DNA from: Candidatus Binatia bacterium | GTDB taxonomy: Bacteria > Desulfobacterota > Binatia > Bin18 | Assembly (NCBI GenBank): GCA_951812575.1 | Contig: OX638322.1 | Span: forward strand, 5,114,103-5,178,102 | Length of the DNA stretch: 64,000 bases | Direction: 5' to 3' | Shown: piece after piece, positions 26,499 to 33,847 of the stretch | Layout of the letters: every line of letters starts with the position of its first letter | Numbering within the stretch: the stretch's first letter is position 1 | Program-made: the position numbers and the translations under genes | Notes under the pieces: generated by a model | Databases searched by the model: none | Told to the model about the DNA's origin: nothing | What the model saw: only the letters and a program-made list of their open reading frames with translations

Positions 26499-27854
26499 TT
26501 AAATGGTCGAATTTTTGACTTCTTGTAATAATTCCCTGTAGGACCTCAAGTAATCGCCAAACGTGTGATCTTGCCCGCGAGCCTGGGTCAACCACCGTCT
26601 CATGTCCCATCCACATTCAAGCATTTCGGAGACGCCAAAAACGAACTCCAACGTGTTTATCAAAAAAATCAATATACGGCCTCTTCTGAAATCGAGCTTA
26701 GCAGCATTACCATGGACATAGTGGTTTCGTCCGTCTACCGCATGCTCAATAATCTCATCGAGAGAAGGGAGCATGTTTTCCCCTAACGTATCTACTATAG
26801 GTTCGGCCTTTCTCTTGATCACATTCTTTATGTCTCTCATCTCCTTCCCGTTAGCATAAAGCTTGTCGCCTTGAGGGAGGAGGTCGAACATATTGACCCC
26901 GCCGATCAGGCGATCTTCGTTGTATTTCGTTGCCCCAAAATGAGCCAAAAATCTCAGGTTTGCATCATGCCTCTCCTTCTCTTGATTTCTCATGAGCCAC
27001 TTCTTGGTCACTTCAGTAAACTCCATTTCATTTTTGAAATCCAAGAGGGCAGATTGGAGACTCCGCTTTGGTATTTTGTTCGTTGAGTGGTGACTATAGA
27101 CTTGGATCTTGTGTCCGTAGTCTGGCAGTTCGTCCGTTGGCGACAATCTAACGTAAAAATCGGTTAAAGCGGGAACGTAGCCAATCAGGAGTCCAACAAA
27201 GCATCTAAATATGAACACCCTTCGGCGAGCCTCTCCAAGGTCGAGGGGGCTGGAAAATTTGAGGAGCATGTACGGACCATCCTGCCTGAGTGGTATTCCA
27301 TCAGGACCTAGATGACCTGTTACTCCTCTAGCGTTGATTTCTATGTCTCCAAGAGCCGTATCCAAAATGTTCAGATCACGTTGATCTCCATTGAAATATG
27401 CGACCACCGCATCTTCTCTGAGTTTGCGTTTGGTACTCCTTTCAACTTGCTCCCTAAGGTCTGAGTCGGGGCCAAAAATCACACTGAACGCTTCAGTGTT
27501 TCGGAAAGCCGTTTTGATCTCATCAAACGCGAACCCTGCACTCCTAATTATCTTCTCGTGTAATTCTAGGCGTTCAGCGCCCATAGTTACCGTCGAAAAG
27601 ATCACATCTTTGGTATGGAGAGAACGACCAAATCCATCTGTCCAGCGCACGACCAAGCCGTGGAATACGGATACGGCCTTACTACCACTACCATCCGATA
27701 CAATGCCGTGAATCGTCTTGTTGGGCGAAACATCAAAGGGACTTGTGTCCCACAGCCTAAGCTTGATTTTTTTGCTGCTCTTCCGCCTTAGAATCAATTC
27801 GCCCGCCACACTCCGTTCATCGCCAACTGAAAAAACGCCTCTGTATACGGCCAT
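26499..27854 (-). CDS. ApeA-like HEPN anti-phage protein
   Basis: 451 residues, no signal peptide. The N-terminal half (about 1-240) is strand-rich (GELILRRKSSKKIKLRLWD, VIFSTVTMGAERLELHE) like the ApeA N-terminal domain. The C-terminal half is helical, with a HEPN RNase motif DGRNHYVHGN (Arg376, then x4, His381), preceded by the IKNVIKRKAEPIVDTLG helix. ApeA proteins are single-gene abortive-infection RNases. Base composition is clearly more A+T-rich than the neighbours, and the gene lies between two copies of a palindromic repeat, both signs of transfer. Family call by pattern; residue-level motif seen directly. Confidence 0.7.
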   Translation of the reverse strand: MAVYRGVFSVGDERSVAGELILRRKSSKKIKLRLWDTSPFDVSPNKTIHGIVSDGSGSKAVSVFHGLVVRWTDGFGRSLHTKDVIFSTVTMGAERLELHEKIIRSAGFAFDEIKTAFRNTEAFSVIFGPDSDLREQVERSTKRKLREDAVVAYFNGDQRDLNILDTALGDIEINARGVTGHLGPDGIPLRQDGPYMLLKFSSPLDLGEARRRVFIFRCFVGLLIGYVPALTDFYVRLSPTDELPDYGHKIQVYSHHSTNKIPKRSLQSALLDFKNEMEFTEVTKKWLMRNQEKERHDANLRFLAHFGATKYNEDRLIGGVNMFDLLPQGDKLYANGKEMRDIKNVIKRKAEPIVDTLGENMLPSLDEIIEHAVDGRNHYVHGNAAKLDFRRGRILIFLINTLEFVFGVSEMLECGWDMRRWLTQARGQDHTFGDYLRSYRELLQEVKNSTI

Positions 27855-27933
27855 AACCCTTCATTCTCCTTAACCCTCTTATAGAAAGGAGACCGTCCCC
27901 CTCCCTAGCATGGTCACTATTATATATAATTCC

Positions 27934-27978
27934 TTCCTTGGAGGGGTGCCGCGTAGCGGCGGGGTGGATTCCCCTGAG
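27934..27978. repeat. Palindromic repeat, family F, long copy
   Basis: CCTCCTTGGAGG followed by GGTGCCGCGTAGCGGC and GGGGTGGATTCCCC: nested inverted repeats in the 226-bp gap between the ApeA-like gene and higB. The short copy is at 26431. Confidence 0.65.
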
Positions 27979-28079
27979 GACCGCCTCGGAGGAAGCAATA
28001 GATGAGGAAACGATGAGCCGTAAGTGGCAATATAAAGTCCCCGTCTATTGCATCCTGGAAAATTACTCCTAACGCGCTC

Positions 28080-28358
28080 ATGATACTTTCCTTTGCCGAC
28101 AAGGAAACCGAAAACCTGTTTCATTCAGAAAAAAGCCGTCGCTTTGCAGCGATCTCGCGGGTTGCCTTAAGAAAACTCATTCAAATGAATCAGGCCCGCA
28201 CTCTCAGCGACTTAGCCGTTCCGCCCGGCAATCGATTGGAAGGGCTTCGGGGAACGCTCTCGGGCTTTCATTCCATTCGTATCAATGATCAGTGGCGCAT
28301 TATCTTCCGCTGGACGGATTCCGGGCCGGAACAGGTAGGTATCATCGATTACCATTGA
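28080..28358 (+). CDS. higB: HigB-type RelE-fold toxin
   Basis: 92 residues. ILSFADKETENLFHSEKSRRF at the N-terminus and LRGTLSGFHSIRINDQWRIIFRWTDSGPEQVGIIDYH at the C-terminus are the standard HigB (killer protein) pattern: a ribosome-dependent mRNA endonuclease with catalytic basic residues near the C-terminus. Toxin-first order with the XRE antitoxin 31 bp downstream is normal for HigBA. Confidence 0.93.
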   Translation: MILSFADKETENLFHSEKSRRFAAISRVALRKLIQMNQARTLSDLAVPPGNRLEGLRGTLSGFHSIRINDQWRIIFRWTDSGPEQVGIIDYH

Positions 28359-28389
28359 CAAAACCCCTATAACGTTACACGGTATAGAA

Positions 28390-28689
28390 ATGCAAAACCC
28401 TATCACACCCGGCGAGATTCTTCTGGAGGAATATCTCAAGCCCATGGGCATTTCGCAGAATGCCATGGCCCGTGCAATCGGGGTTGCCCCGCGGGCCATC
28501 AACGAGATCGTTCACGGCAAGCGCTCCATTACGCCGGCGATGTCCATACGCTTTGGTGCGTTCTTCGGTCAGTCCGACGAGTTCTGGCACGGCCTTCAGG
28601 TCGAATGTGACTTTCGCGCCCTAGCCAGGAAAAGAAAAAGGCTGATTGCCCGCATCCAGCCGGCGTCAGCCGTGAGTCATGTATCCTGA
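28390..28689 (+). CDS. higA: HigA-type XRE antitoxin
   Basis: 99 residues. PGEILLEEYLKPMGISQNAMARAIGVAPRAINEIVHGKRSITPAMSIRF is a complete helix-turn-helix of the VapI/HigA type, followed by a helix (FFGQSDEFWHGLQVECDFRAL) that caps the domain. It should neutralise HigB and repress the higBA promoter. Confidence 0.93.
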   Translation: MQNPITPGEILLEEYLKPMGISQNAMARAIGVAPRAINEIVHGKRSITPAMSIRFGAFFGQSDEFWHGLQVECDFRALARKRKRLIARIQPASAVSHVS

Positions 28690-28781
28690 CTCTCCCAACC
28701 GCTACGACCTGCGGTTACTTGGAGAACATCCGACTATCGGTCTCGTTCTGGAAGTATCGGATTGCGCTACGCGAATCCGAC

Positions 28782-30101
28782 CTACACAGGATATGCACGT
28801 TCGGCGACACCCACCAGGGTATGGGCATTGGCAGAGGTCACCCGGACCGGTACTAGCTCGCCGGGCCGGGCTCCGTTGCCGGGGAAGACCACCGTTTTGA
28901 ACTGCGGGTCCTTGCCCGCCAGCCAATCCTTTTGCTTCTTGGCCGGCCCTTCAACCAGGACCTCGACGGTCTGGCCCAGCCGTTGCCGGTTGATCTCCCC
29001 CCCGATGCCTTCCTGCAGGCGGATAATCTCCTGTAAACGCTGCCCCTTTTCCGCTTCCGAGAGGGTCTCGGCCCACTTATAGGCCCGCGTCCCCTCGCGG
29101 GCCGAATACTTGAACATAAAGGCGAAATCGTAGCGGACCTCCGCCATAAAGTCGTAGGTGGCACGGAAATCGTCTTCCTCTTCGCCGGGAAAGCCGACAA
29201 TAATGTCCGTGGACAAAGCCAGGTGGGGGATGGCCGCGCGCAGCCGGTCCACAAGAGCGGCATATTCCTCAATCGAGTAGCCCCGTTCCATACGTCCCAG
29301 GACCCGATTCGAGGCGGCCTGGAGCGGCAGGTGGAGATACGGGGCAACCTTGTCACAGGTCGCCATGGCGTCAATGGCACTGGCATCCATATCGGACGGA
29401 TGCGGCGAGGTAAAACGAATCCGCTCAATCCCATCGATGCGCGCGGTCTGGCGCAGGAGGCGGCCAAAATCGACCTCGCCATCCCGGTAGGCGTTGACGG
29501 TCTGGCCCAGATAGACGACTTCTTTATACCCCTGGTCGGCAAGCGCGCGGACCTGGTCCAGCAGCGCCGACGCGGGCACGCTGCGCTCCCGCCCGCGGAC
29601 GTAGGGCACGATGCAGAAGGTACAGAACTTGTCGCAGCCCCGCATGACCGTCACCCATGCTCGTACCCCTTCCCCACGTGCGGGCGCAATATCGGCATAG
29701 GTTTCATCCCGGTCGAGGCGGACGGACACCAGCGGTTCATCGGCACTTTCCTGCGCCAGCAAGGCCGGCAGGTTACGATAGGCGTCCGGTCCCAGCACCA
29801 GATCAAGAAAGGGGGCTTTATCAAGCAGGGCCTCCCGATGGTGCTGGGCCATGCAGCCGGTGAGTCCCAGGACGACACCCGGCTTCCGGGCTTTATGTTT
29901 CACCAGATCACCCAGTCGCCCGACGATGCGCTCTTCGGCATGCTCCCGAATCGCGCAGGTATTCAGCAGAATGACATCGGCGCCCTCCGGCGTCGGCGCA
30001 GATTCGTATCCGTGCGGTTTCAGCAAGCCCAGGATGAGCTCGGTGTCAGCGATATTCATCTGACAGCCGTAGGTCTCAATATAGACGCTGCGTGTTTCCA
30101 T
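28782..30101 (-). CDS. miaB: tRNA-2-methylthio-N6-dimethylallyladenosine synthase
   Basis: 439 residues. The N-terminal UPF0004 domain has IETYGCQMNIADTELI and LNTCAIREHAEERI plus GCMAQHH, supplying the three cysteines for the auxiliary 4Fe-4S cluster. The radical-SAM motif is GCDKFCTFCIVPYVRGRE (CxxxCxxC). A TRAM domain ends the protein (VEVLVEGPAKKQKDW, GELVPVRVTSANAHTLVG). The enzyme adds a methylthio group to i6A37 of tRNA. Family A and B repeats lie just upstream of its start, between it and the divergent cobalamin-binding gene. Confidence 0.96.
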   Translation of the reverse strand: METRSVYIETYGCQMNIADTELILGLLKPHGYESAPTPEGADVILLNTCAIREHAEERIVGRLGDLVKHKARKPGVVLGLTGCMAQHHREALLDKAPFLDLVLGPDAYRNLPALLAQESADEPLVSVRLDRDETYADIAPARGEGVRAWVTVMRGCDKFCTFCIVPYVRGRERSVPASALLDQVRALADQGYKEVVYLGQTVNAYRDGEVDFGRLLRQTARIDGIERIRFTSPHPSDMDASAIDAMATCDKVAPYLHLPLQAASNRVLGRMERGYSIEEYAALVDRLRAAIPHLALSTDIIVGFPGEEEDDFRATYDFMAEVRYDFAFMFKYSAREGTRAYKWAETLSEAEKGQRLQEIIRLQEGIGGEINRQRLGQTVEVLVEGPAKKQKDWLAGKDPQFKTVVFPGNGARPGELVPVRVTSANAHTLVGVAERAYPV

Positions 30102-30120
30102 GCGTGCTGTCCGAGTCGAG

Positions 30121-30197
30121 CCCCCTCACCCTCTCCCTCCAGGGGAGAGGGAATAAATGTCAATGTAGGGGCAATCCCCCTGTGGTTGCCCGTCCGG
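30121..30197. repeat. Composite palindromic repeat (families A and B)
   Basis: Family A at 30121-30153 (CCCTCACCCTCTCCCTCC then GGGGAGAGGGAA) followed by family B at 30163-30197 (TGTAGGGGCAATCCCCCTGT then GGTTGCCCG). It occupies most of the 169-bp divergent spacer between miaB and the cobalamin-binding gene. Confidence 0.85.
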
Positions 30198-30270
30198 GAA
30201 TTTTTGTAGCCGTTCCCTGACCGCAACGCAACGGCTATAAAGACATGCCAGTAAAGGAGCGGACGAGCAT

Positions 30271-31185
30271 ATGATAGAGCGCATTATCTCACTCCTGCCC
30301 AGCAGTACGGAAATTGTCTGCGCGCTGGGTCTGCGCGAGCACCTTGTCGGCGTCTCTCACGAGTGTGACTATCCCTCGGACGTTGTCGGGCTTCCCATCT
30401 TGACCGAACCCAAACTTGACCCCCGCGGAAGCAGCGGTGACATCGATACCCGCGTCCGCGAGATTGTGCAGGAGGGGTTGAGCGTCTACCGTCTGCAAAC
30501 CGAGGCATTACAACGACTGAAGCCGGACCTCATCGTGACCCAGGACCAGTGCGAGGTGTGTGCCGTTTCCCTGCCCGAGGTCGAAAACGCCGTGCAGTGT
30601 TTTCTGACACCAGACGTGACCGTCGTATCGCTCAGACCGGAGAAACTCGACGATATCTGGACGGATATCCGTCGGGTCGCCCAGGCCACCGATCAGGAAA
30701 AAGCCGCAGAGACACTGATCCAGGACGCAAAAGAACGGCTCCAGAAAATCACGCAAAAAACACGGCATTTGTCCCGTCCGCGCGTGGCCTGCCTGGAATG
30801 GCTCGACCCCCTCATGGCGGCGGGCAACTGGATTCCTGAACTGGTAGATATTGCGGGCGGGGAATATGGCCTGGTTGAGGCCGGCGCGCATACACCAACG
30901 CTGACCTGGGAGGCCCTGGTTGCTTACCAGCCGGAGGTCATCGTTATCACTCCGTGCGGCTTCAAAATCCCACAGTCGCAGGCGGACCTACCCCAACTGA
31001 CGACACAGCCGGACTGGCAAGCACTCCCGGCAGTGCAACAGAACCGGGTATATGTGGCGGACGGCAATGCCTATTATAACCGGCCCGGGCCGCGCATTGT
31101 AGAGAGTGCAGAAATCCTCGCCGAGATGCTGCATCCGGAAGCATGCGCGGGTATGGCGGTGCCGGGCTCGTATGTTCGGGTCTGA
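30271..31185 (+). CDS. BtuF-like cobalamin-binding protein
   Basis: 304 residues. RIISLLPSSTEIVCALGLREHLVGVSHECDYP is the N-terminal lobe of class III ABC-type binding proteins; LKPDLIVTQDQCEVCAVSLPEVENAV and CLEWLDPLMAAGNWIPELVDIAGGEYG are typical of the cobalamin-binding BtuF-like subgroup. There is no signal peptide, so this may be a cytoplasmic cobamide-binding protein rather than a transporter subunit, or the export signal has been lost. The B12-dependent mutase and MetH in the window make a cobalamin ligand reasonable. Confidence 0.82.
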   Translation: MIERIISLLPSSTEIVCALGLREHLVGVSHECDYPSDVVGLPILTEPKLDPRGSSGDIDTRVREIVQEGLSVYRLQTEALQRLKPDLIVTQDQCEVCAVSLPEVENAVQCFLTPDVTVVSLRPEKLDDIWTDIRRVAQATDQEKAAETLIQDAKERLQKITQKTRHLSRPRVACLEWLDPLMAAGNWIPELVDIAGGEYGLVEAGAHTPTLTWEALVAYQPEVIVITPCGFKIPQSQADLPQLTTQPDWQALPAVQQNRVYVADGNAYYNRPGPRIVESAEILAEMLHPEACAGMAVPGSYVRV

Positions 31186-31198
31186 GCGGGACGCGGCT

Positions 31199-31290
31199 GC
31201 CCCCTCACCCTGGCCTCCTTCGACTCGGCTCAGGACAGGCCCTCCCCTGAATAAATGTAGGGGCAACCCCCTGTGGTTGCCCGGCCCCTC
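31199..31290. repeat. Composite palindromic repeat (families A, C and B)
   Basis: A broken family A copy (CCCCTCACCCTGGCC ... GGCCCTCCCCTGA) is interrupted by a family C element, TTCGACTCGGCTCAGGACAG (31217-31236). A family B copy follows (TGTAGGGGCAACCCCCTGTG, 31256-31275, plus GTTGCCCGG). It lies immediately after the cobalamin-binding gene. The family C word is also present in inverted form at 51112-51142. Confidence 0.85.
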
Positions 31291-31329
31291 AGATGGAAGG
31301 ATATGGCGTATCCCTGCGTCGTGTTCCTC

Positions 31330-31671
31330 TCACTCGCTGGGGTCAAGAATCTCAATCTTTCCCTCTCGGAAATCCCGGCCTCGTTCTTTCACCATGTGGG
31401 GGTAGCTGTGGTAGAACTGCCCGCCGAGACGCAGGAAGGATTCCACTTCGGTCTCCTCAAGGTCGAGGTCTTCGATGGCGCGGACCGCGTCCGCCTGGCT
31501 GGTCGCGTTGACTAAAACGTCAAAAATCAGCCGGCTTTCCGCGGTCTGGAAATCCTCGCGGCTCGGCAGCTCGGCACGGTCCTGCATACTCTCCGGATGG
31601 TTATCCAGAAGATAGCGGAGCGCCTTGAGTTCATGCCGCTGTTGATCCAGCTTTCTTATTTTTTCAGGCAT
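31330..31671 (-). CDS. Small helical protein resembling a DnaB N-terminal/DnaG C-terminal domain
   Basis: 113 residues from ATG 31671. The sequence (KALRYLLDNHPESMQDRAEL, PSREDFQTAESRLIFDVLVN) has the helical pattern of the DnaB N-terminal or DnaG helicase-interaction domain, with charged C-terminal helices (YHSYPHMVKERGRDFREGK). The longer open frame upstream runs antisense to moaB and is not used. Function unknown; the similarity is weak. It is divergent from moaB across a strong palindrome. Confidence 0.5.
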   Translation of the reverse strand: MPEKIRKLDQQRHELKALRYLLDNHPESMQDRAELPSREDFQTAESRLIFDVLVNATSQADAVRAIEDLDLEETEVESFLRLGGQFYHSYPHMVKERGRDFREGKIEILDPSE

Positions 31672-31686
31672 GGATAGTCCCCTCTG

Positions 31687-31718
31687 CGGGGGGCGGGTTT
31701 CAAACCCGCCCCCCGCTA
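31687..31718. repeat. Near-perfect palindrome between divergent genes
   Basis: GGGGGGCGGGTTT and AAACCCGCCCCCC flank a single central base. It lies in the 64-bp divergent spacer before moaB, where its hairpin may affect both leaders. It looks like another mobile palindrome family. Confidence 0.7.
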
Positions 31719-31735
31719 GTATATACACAGGAGCT

Positions 31736-32254
31736 ATGGCTGTGACAGAGCATAAAGGCAAAGCCCACCGGACGGTCCGCTGTGCGGTGATCACCCTGAG
31801 CGATACCCGGACTGAAGAAACGGATAGGAGCGGCAAGCGCATCAAAGAACTTCTGGCTGAGCAGGGCCAGCCCGTTGTTGCGTATCGCATTCTGAAGGAC
31901 GAACCGGAGCAAATCACGGCGGTCGTGCAAGCCCTGCTGGTCCAGTCCGAGGTTGACGCGATTATCACCAACGGTGGGACCGGGATTGCGCCGCGCGACA
32001 CGACGTTCGAGGCGATCCAGGGCCTGCTCGAAAAAGAAATCACCGGCTTTGGCGAGATGTTCCGTATGCTGAGTTACGCAGACATTGGCGCGTCGGCCAT
32101 GCTGACCCGTGCCACCGCGGGGGTCGCGAACGGGAAAGTCATTATTTCTTTGCCCGGCTCAACCGGCGCGGTCGAACTGGGCATGACCAAACTGGTCTTG
32201 CCCGAACTCGGCCATATGATGTTCCTGCTCCGGGGGGAACGCCATGCACATTAA
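31736..32254 (+). CDS. moaB: Molybdenum cofactor biosynthesis protein, MoaB/MogA family
   Basis: 172 residues from ATG 31736 (CAGGAG upstream). CAVITLSDTRTEETDRSGKRI and IITNGGTGIAPRDTTFEAI are the MoaB/MogA signature for binding and adenylylating molybdopterin; VIISLPGSTGAVELGM is the C-terminal motif. It overlaps the MoaD-MoaE fusion gene by 11 bp, so both steps are made from one transcript. Confidence 0.92.
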   Translation: MAVTEHKGKAHRTVRCAVITLSDTRTEETDRSGKRIKELLAEQGQPVVAYRILKDEPEQITAVVQALLVQSEVDAIITNGGTGIAPRDTTFEAIQGLLEKEITGFGEMFRMLSYADIGASAMLTRATAGVANGKVIISLPGSTGAVELGMTKLVLPELGHMMFLLRGERHAH

Positions 32255-32960
32255 GCTACGCTTTTTTGCCTCGCTCCGAGAGCGACTCGGCCGCAGCGAA
32301 GGCAGTTGTGAGGTGCCTGAAGGCGCAACGGTCAGGACGGTCTGGGAGACGCTCAAACAAGAGCATCCGACCTTGGTCGAGGTTGAGCGTTCGCTCGCCT
32401 TTGCAGTCGCCCAGGAATATGTTGATGGCGATCATCCCCTGCACGATAACGATGAGCTGGCCTTTATCCCACCAGTGAGCGGCGGCGTTATGAGCAACAG
32501 TCGTCTGTCTTGTCGGATCACCCAGGAGCCGATTCGCCTGGACGAGTTGACCGCCTTTGTAGCCGACCCCGGCGCGGGCGCAATGGCAACATTTGTCGGC
32601 ACGACCCGAGACAGCAATGAGGGCCGGCGGGTCATTCGGCTGGAATACGAGTGTTATCCCGGCATGGCAGAAAAAGAGATGGAGAAGATCGGGCAGGAGG
32701 TCCTGGAGCGCTGGCCGGTGAAAAAAGTCGCCATGCTACATCGGCTCGGTCGGGTCGATATTGGAGAGGCCAGTGTGGCCATCGCCGTATCGTCCGGTCA
32801 CCGCCACGCCGCGTTTGAGGCGTGTCATTACGCGATCAATCAGCTCAAAGAAACGGTCCCGATCTGGAAGAAAGAACTGTACGAAGGGGGCGAGGTGTGG
32901 ATAGGCTCACAGACGGGGAAAAACGGTACCCTTCATCCGAGCGGAAGCACCGAGCAGTGA
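32244..32960 (+). CDS. MoaD-MoaE fusion, molybdopterin synthase
   Basis: 238 residues. Residues 1-81 are MoaD (MHIKLRFFASLRERLGRSEG ... DELAFIPPVSGG), with its ubiquitin-like C-terminal Gly-Gly at 80-81. Residues 90-238 are MoaE (RITQEPIRLDEL, GAMATFVGTTRDSNEGRRV, LEYECYPGMAEKEM, HRLGRVDIGEASVAIAVSSGHRHAAF, VPIWKKELYEGGEVWI). MoaD needs a free Gly-Gly end to form the thiocarboxylate, so either proteolysis after Gly81, as reported for mycobacterial MoaX, or internal initiation at the ATG right after GGV is required. It starts inside moaB. Confidence 0.92.
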   Translation: MHIKLRFFASLRERLGRSEGSCEVPEGATVRTVWETLKQEHPTLVEVERSLAFAVAQEYVDGDHPLHDNDELAFIPPVSGGVMSNSRLSCRITQEPIRLDELTAFVADPGAGAMATFVGTTRDSNEGRRVIRLEYECYPGMAEKEMEKIGQEVLERWPVKKVAMLHRLGRVDIGEASVAIAVSSGHRHAAFEACHYAINQLKETVPIWKKELYEGGEVWIGSQTGKNGTLHPSGSTEQ

Positions 32961-32976
32961 TGCATCTCAGCAGGAT

Positions 32977-33834
32977 ATGACAATGGACATTCGGACGGTG
33001 GGGATTGTTGGCACAGGACAAATGGGGAGCGGAATCGGTCAGGTTGCCGCGCAGGCGGGCATGGCGGTGTTACTCTACGACGTCAACCAGGAGATCGTTG
33101 ACCGCGGCCTGGGGAACATCCAGAAGGGACTCGTGCGCCTGACTGACCGGGGCAAGTTGTCGCCCGATGAGCAAGGCGCCATTCTCGGCCGTCTGGGTGG
33201 CACGGCCGTGCTCGAAGACCTGAGTGGTGCCGACGTCATTATCGAGGCCGCCCCGGAAGACTCTGCCATCAAGGAGGACCTCTTTCGGCAGCTCGACCAT
33301 ATCGCTCGGCCAGAGGTCATCTTGGCCAGCAATACCTCGTCCATCTCACTGACCCAACTCGGGGCAGTCACCAACCGGCCGGAAAAAGTCATTGGCATGC
33401 ACTTCATGAACCCGCCGGTCGTCATGCAACTGGTCGAGATTGTGCGCGGCCTGGCCACCGCTGATGAGACCTATATCGTTATCGATGGATTGGCCAGGAA
33501 AATGGGCAAAACCACGATTCAGGCCAAGGACTATGCCGGCTTTGTGGTCAACCGCATCCTGCTGCCCATGATCAACGAGGCGATCTATGCCTTATACGAA
33601 GGGGTGGGCGGTGTGGAGGATATTGACCAGGGGATGAAGCTCGGTACCAACCAGCCCATGGGCCCGCTCGCCCTGGCCGACCTCATCGGACTGGACACCT
33701 GTTTGGCGGTCCTGGAACGTTTGCACCACGGCCTGGGCGACGACAAATACCGCCCCTGCCCGCTGCTGCGCAACTATGTCGCCGCGCATTACTTAGGAAA
33801 AAAAACGGGCAAGGGTTTCTACGAATACAGATAG
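32977..33834 (+). CDS. 3-hydroxybutyryl-CoA dehydrogenase-like protein
   Basis: 285 residues; ATG 32983 is an alternative start two codons in. TVGIVGTGQMGSGIGQVAAQAG is the NAD-binding motif. ADVIIEAAPEDSAIKEDLF, LASNTSSISLTQL, GMHFMNPPVVMQLVEIV and DYAGFVVNRILLPMINEAIYAL are the FadB/Hbd signatures around the catalytic His-Glu pair. Reversibly oxidises 3-hydroxyacyl-CoA; with the ethylmalonyl-CoA genes nearby it could help supply crotonyl-CoA. Sixteen bp after the MoaD-MoaE gene. Confidence 0.93.
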   Translation: MTMDIRTVGIVGTGQMGSGIGQVAAQAGMAVLLYDVNQEIVDRGLGNIQKGLVRLTDRGKLSPDEQGAILGRLGGTAVLEDLSGADVIIEAAPEDSAIKEDLFRQLDHIARPEVILASNTSSISLTQLGAVTNRPEKVIGMHFMNPPVVMQLVEIVRGLATADETYIVIDGLARKMGKTTIQAKDYAGFVVNRILLPMINEAIYALYEGVGGVEDIDQGMKLGTNQPMGPLALADLIGLDTCLAVLERLHHGLGDDKYRPCPLLRNYVAAHYLGKKTGKGFYEYR

Positions 33835-33847
33835 GGGTTCGGGATTC

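Noticed and set aside
31687..31718. tRNA T-arm-like GGGTTTCAAACCC
   Set aside because: It is part of a longer palindrome with no cloverleaf around it.
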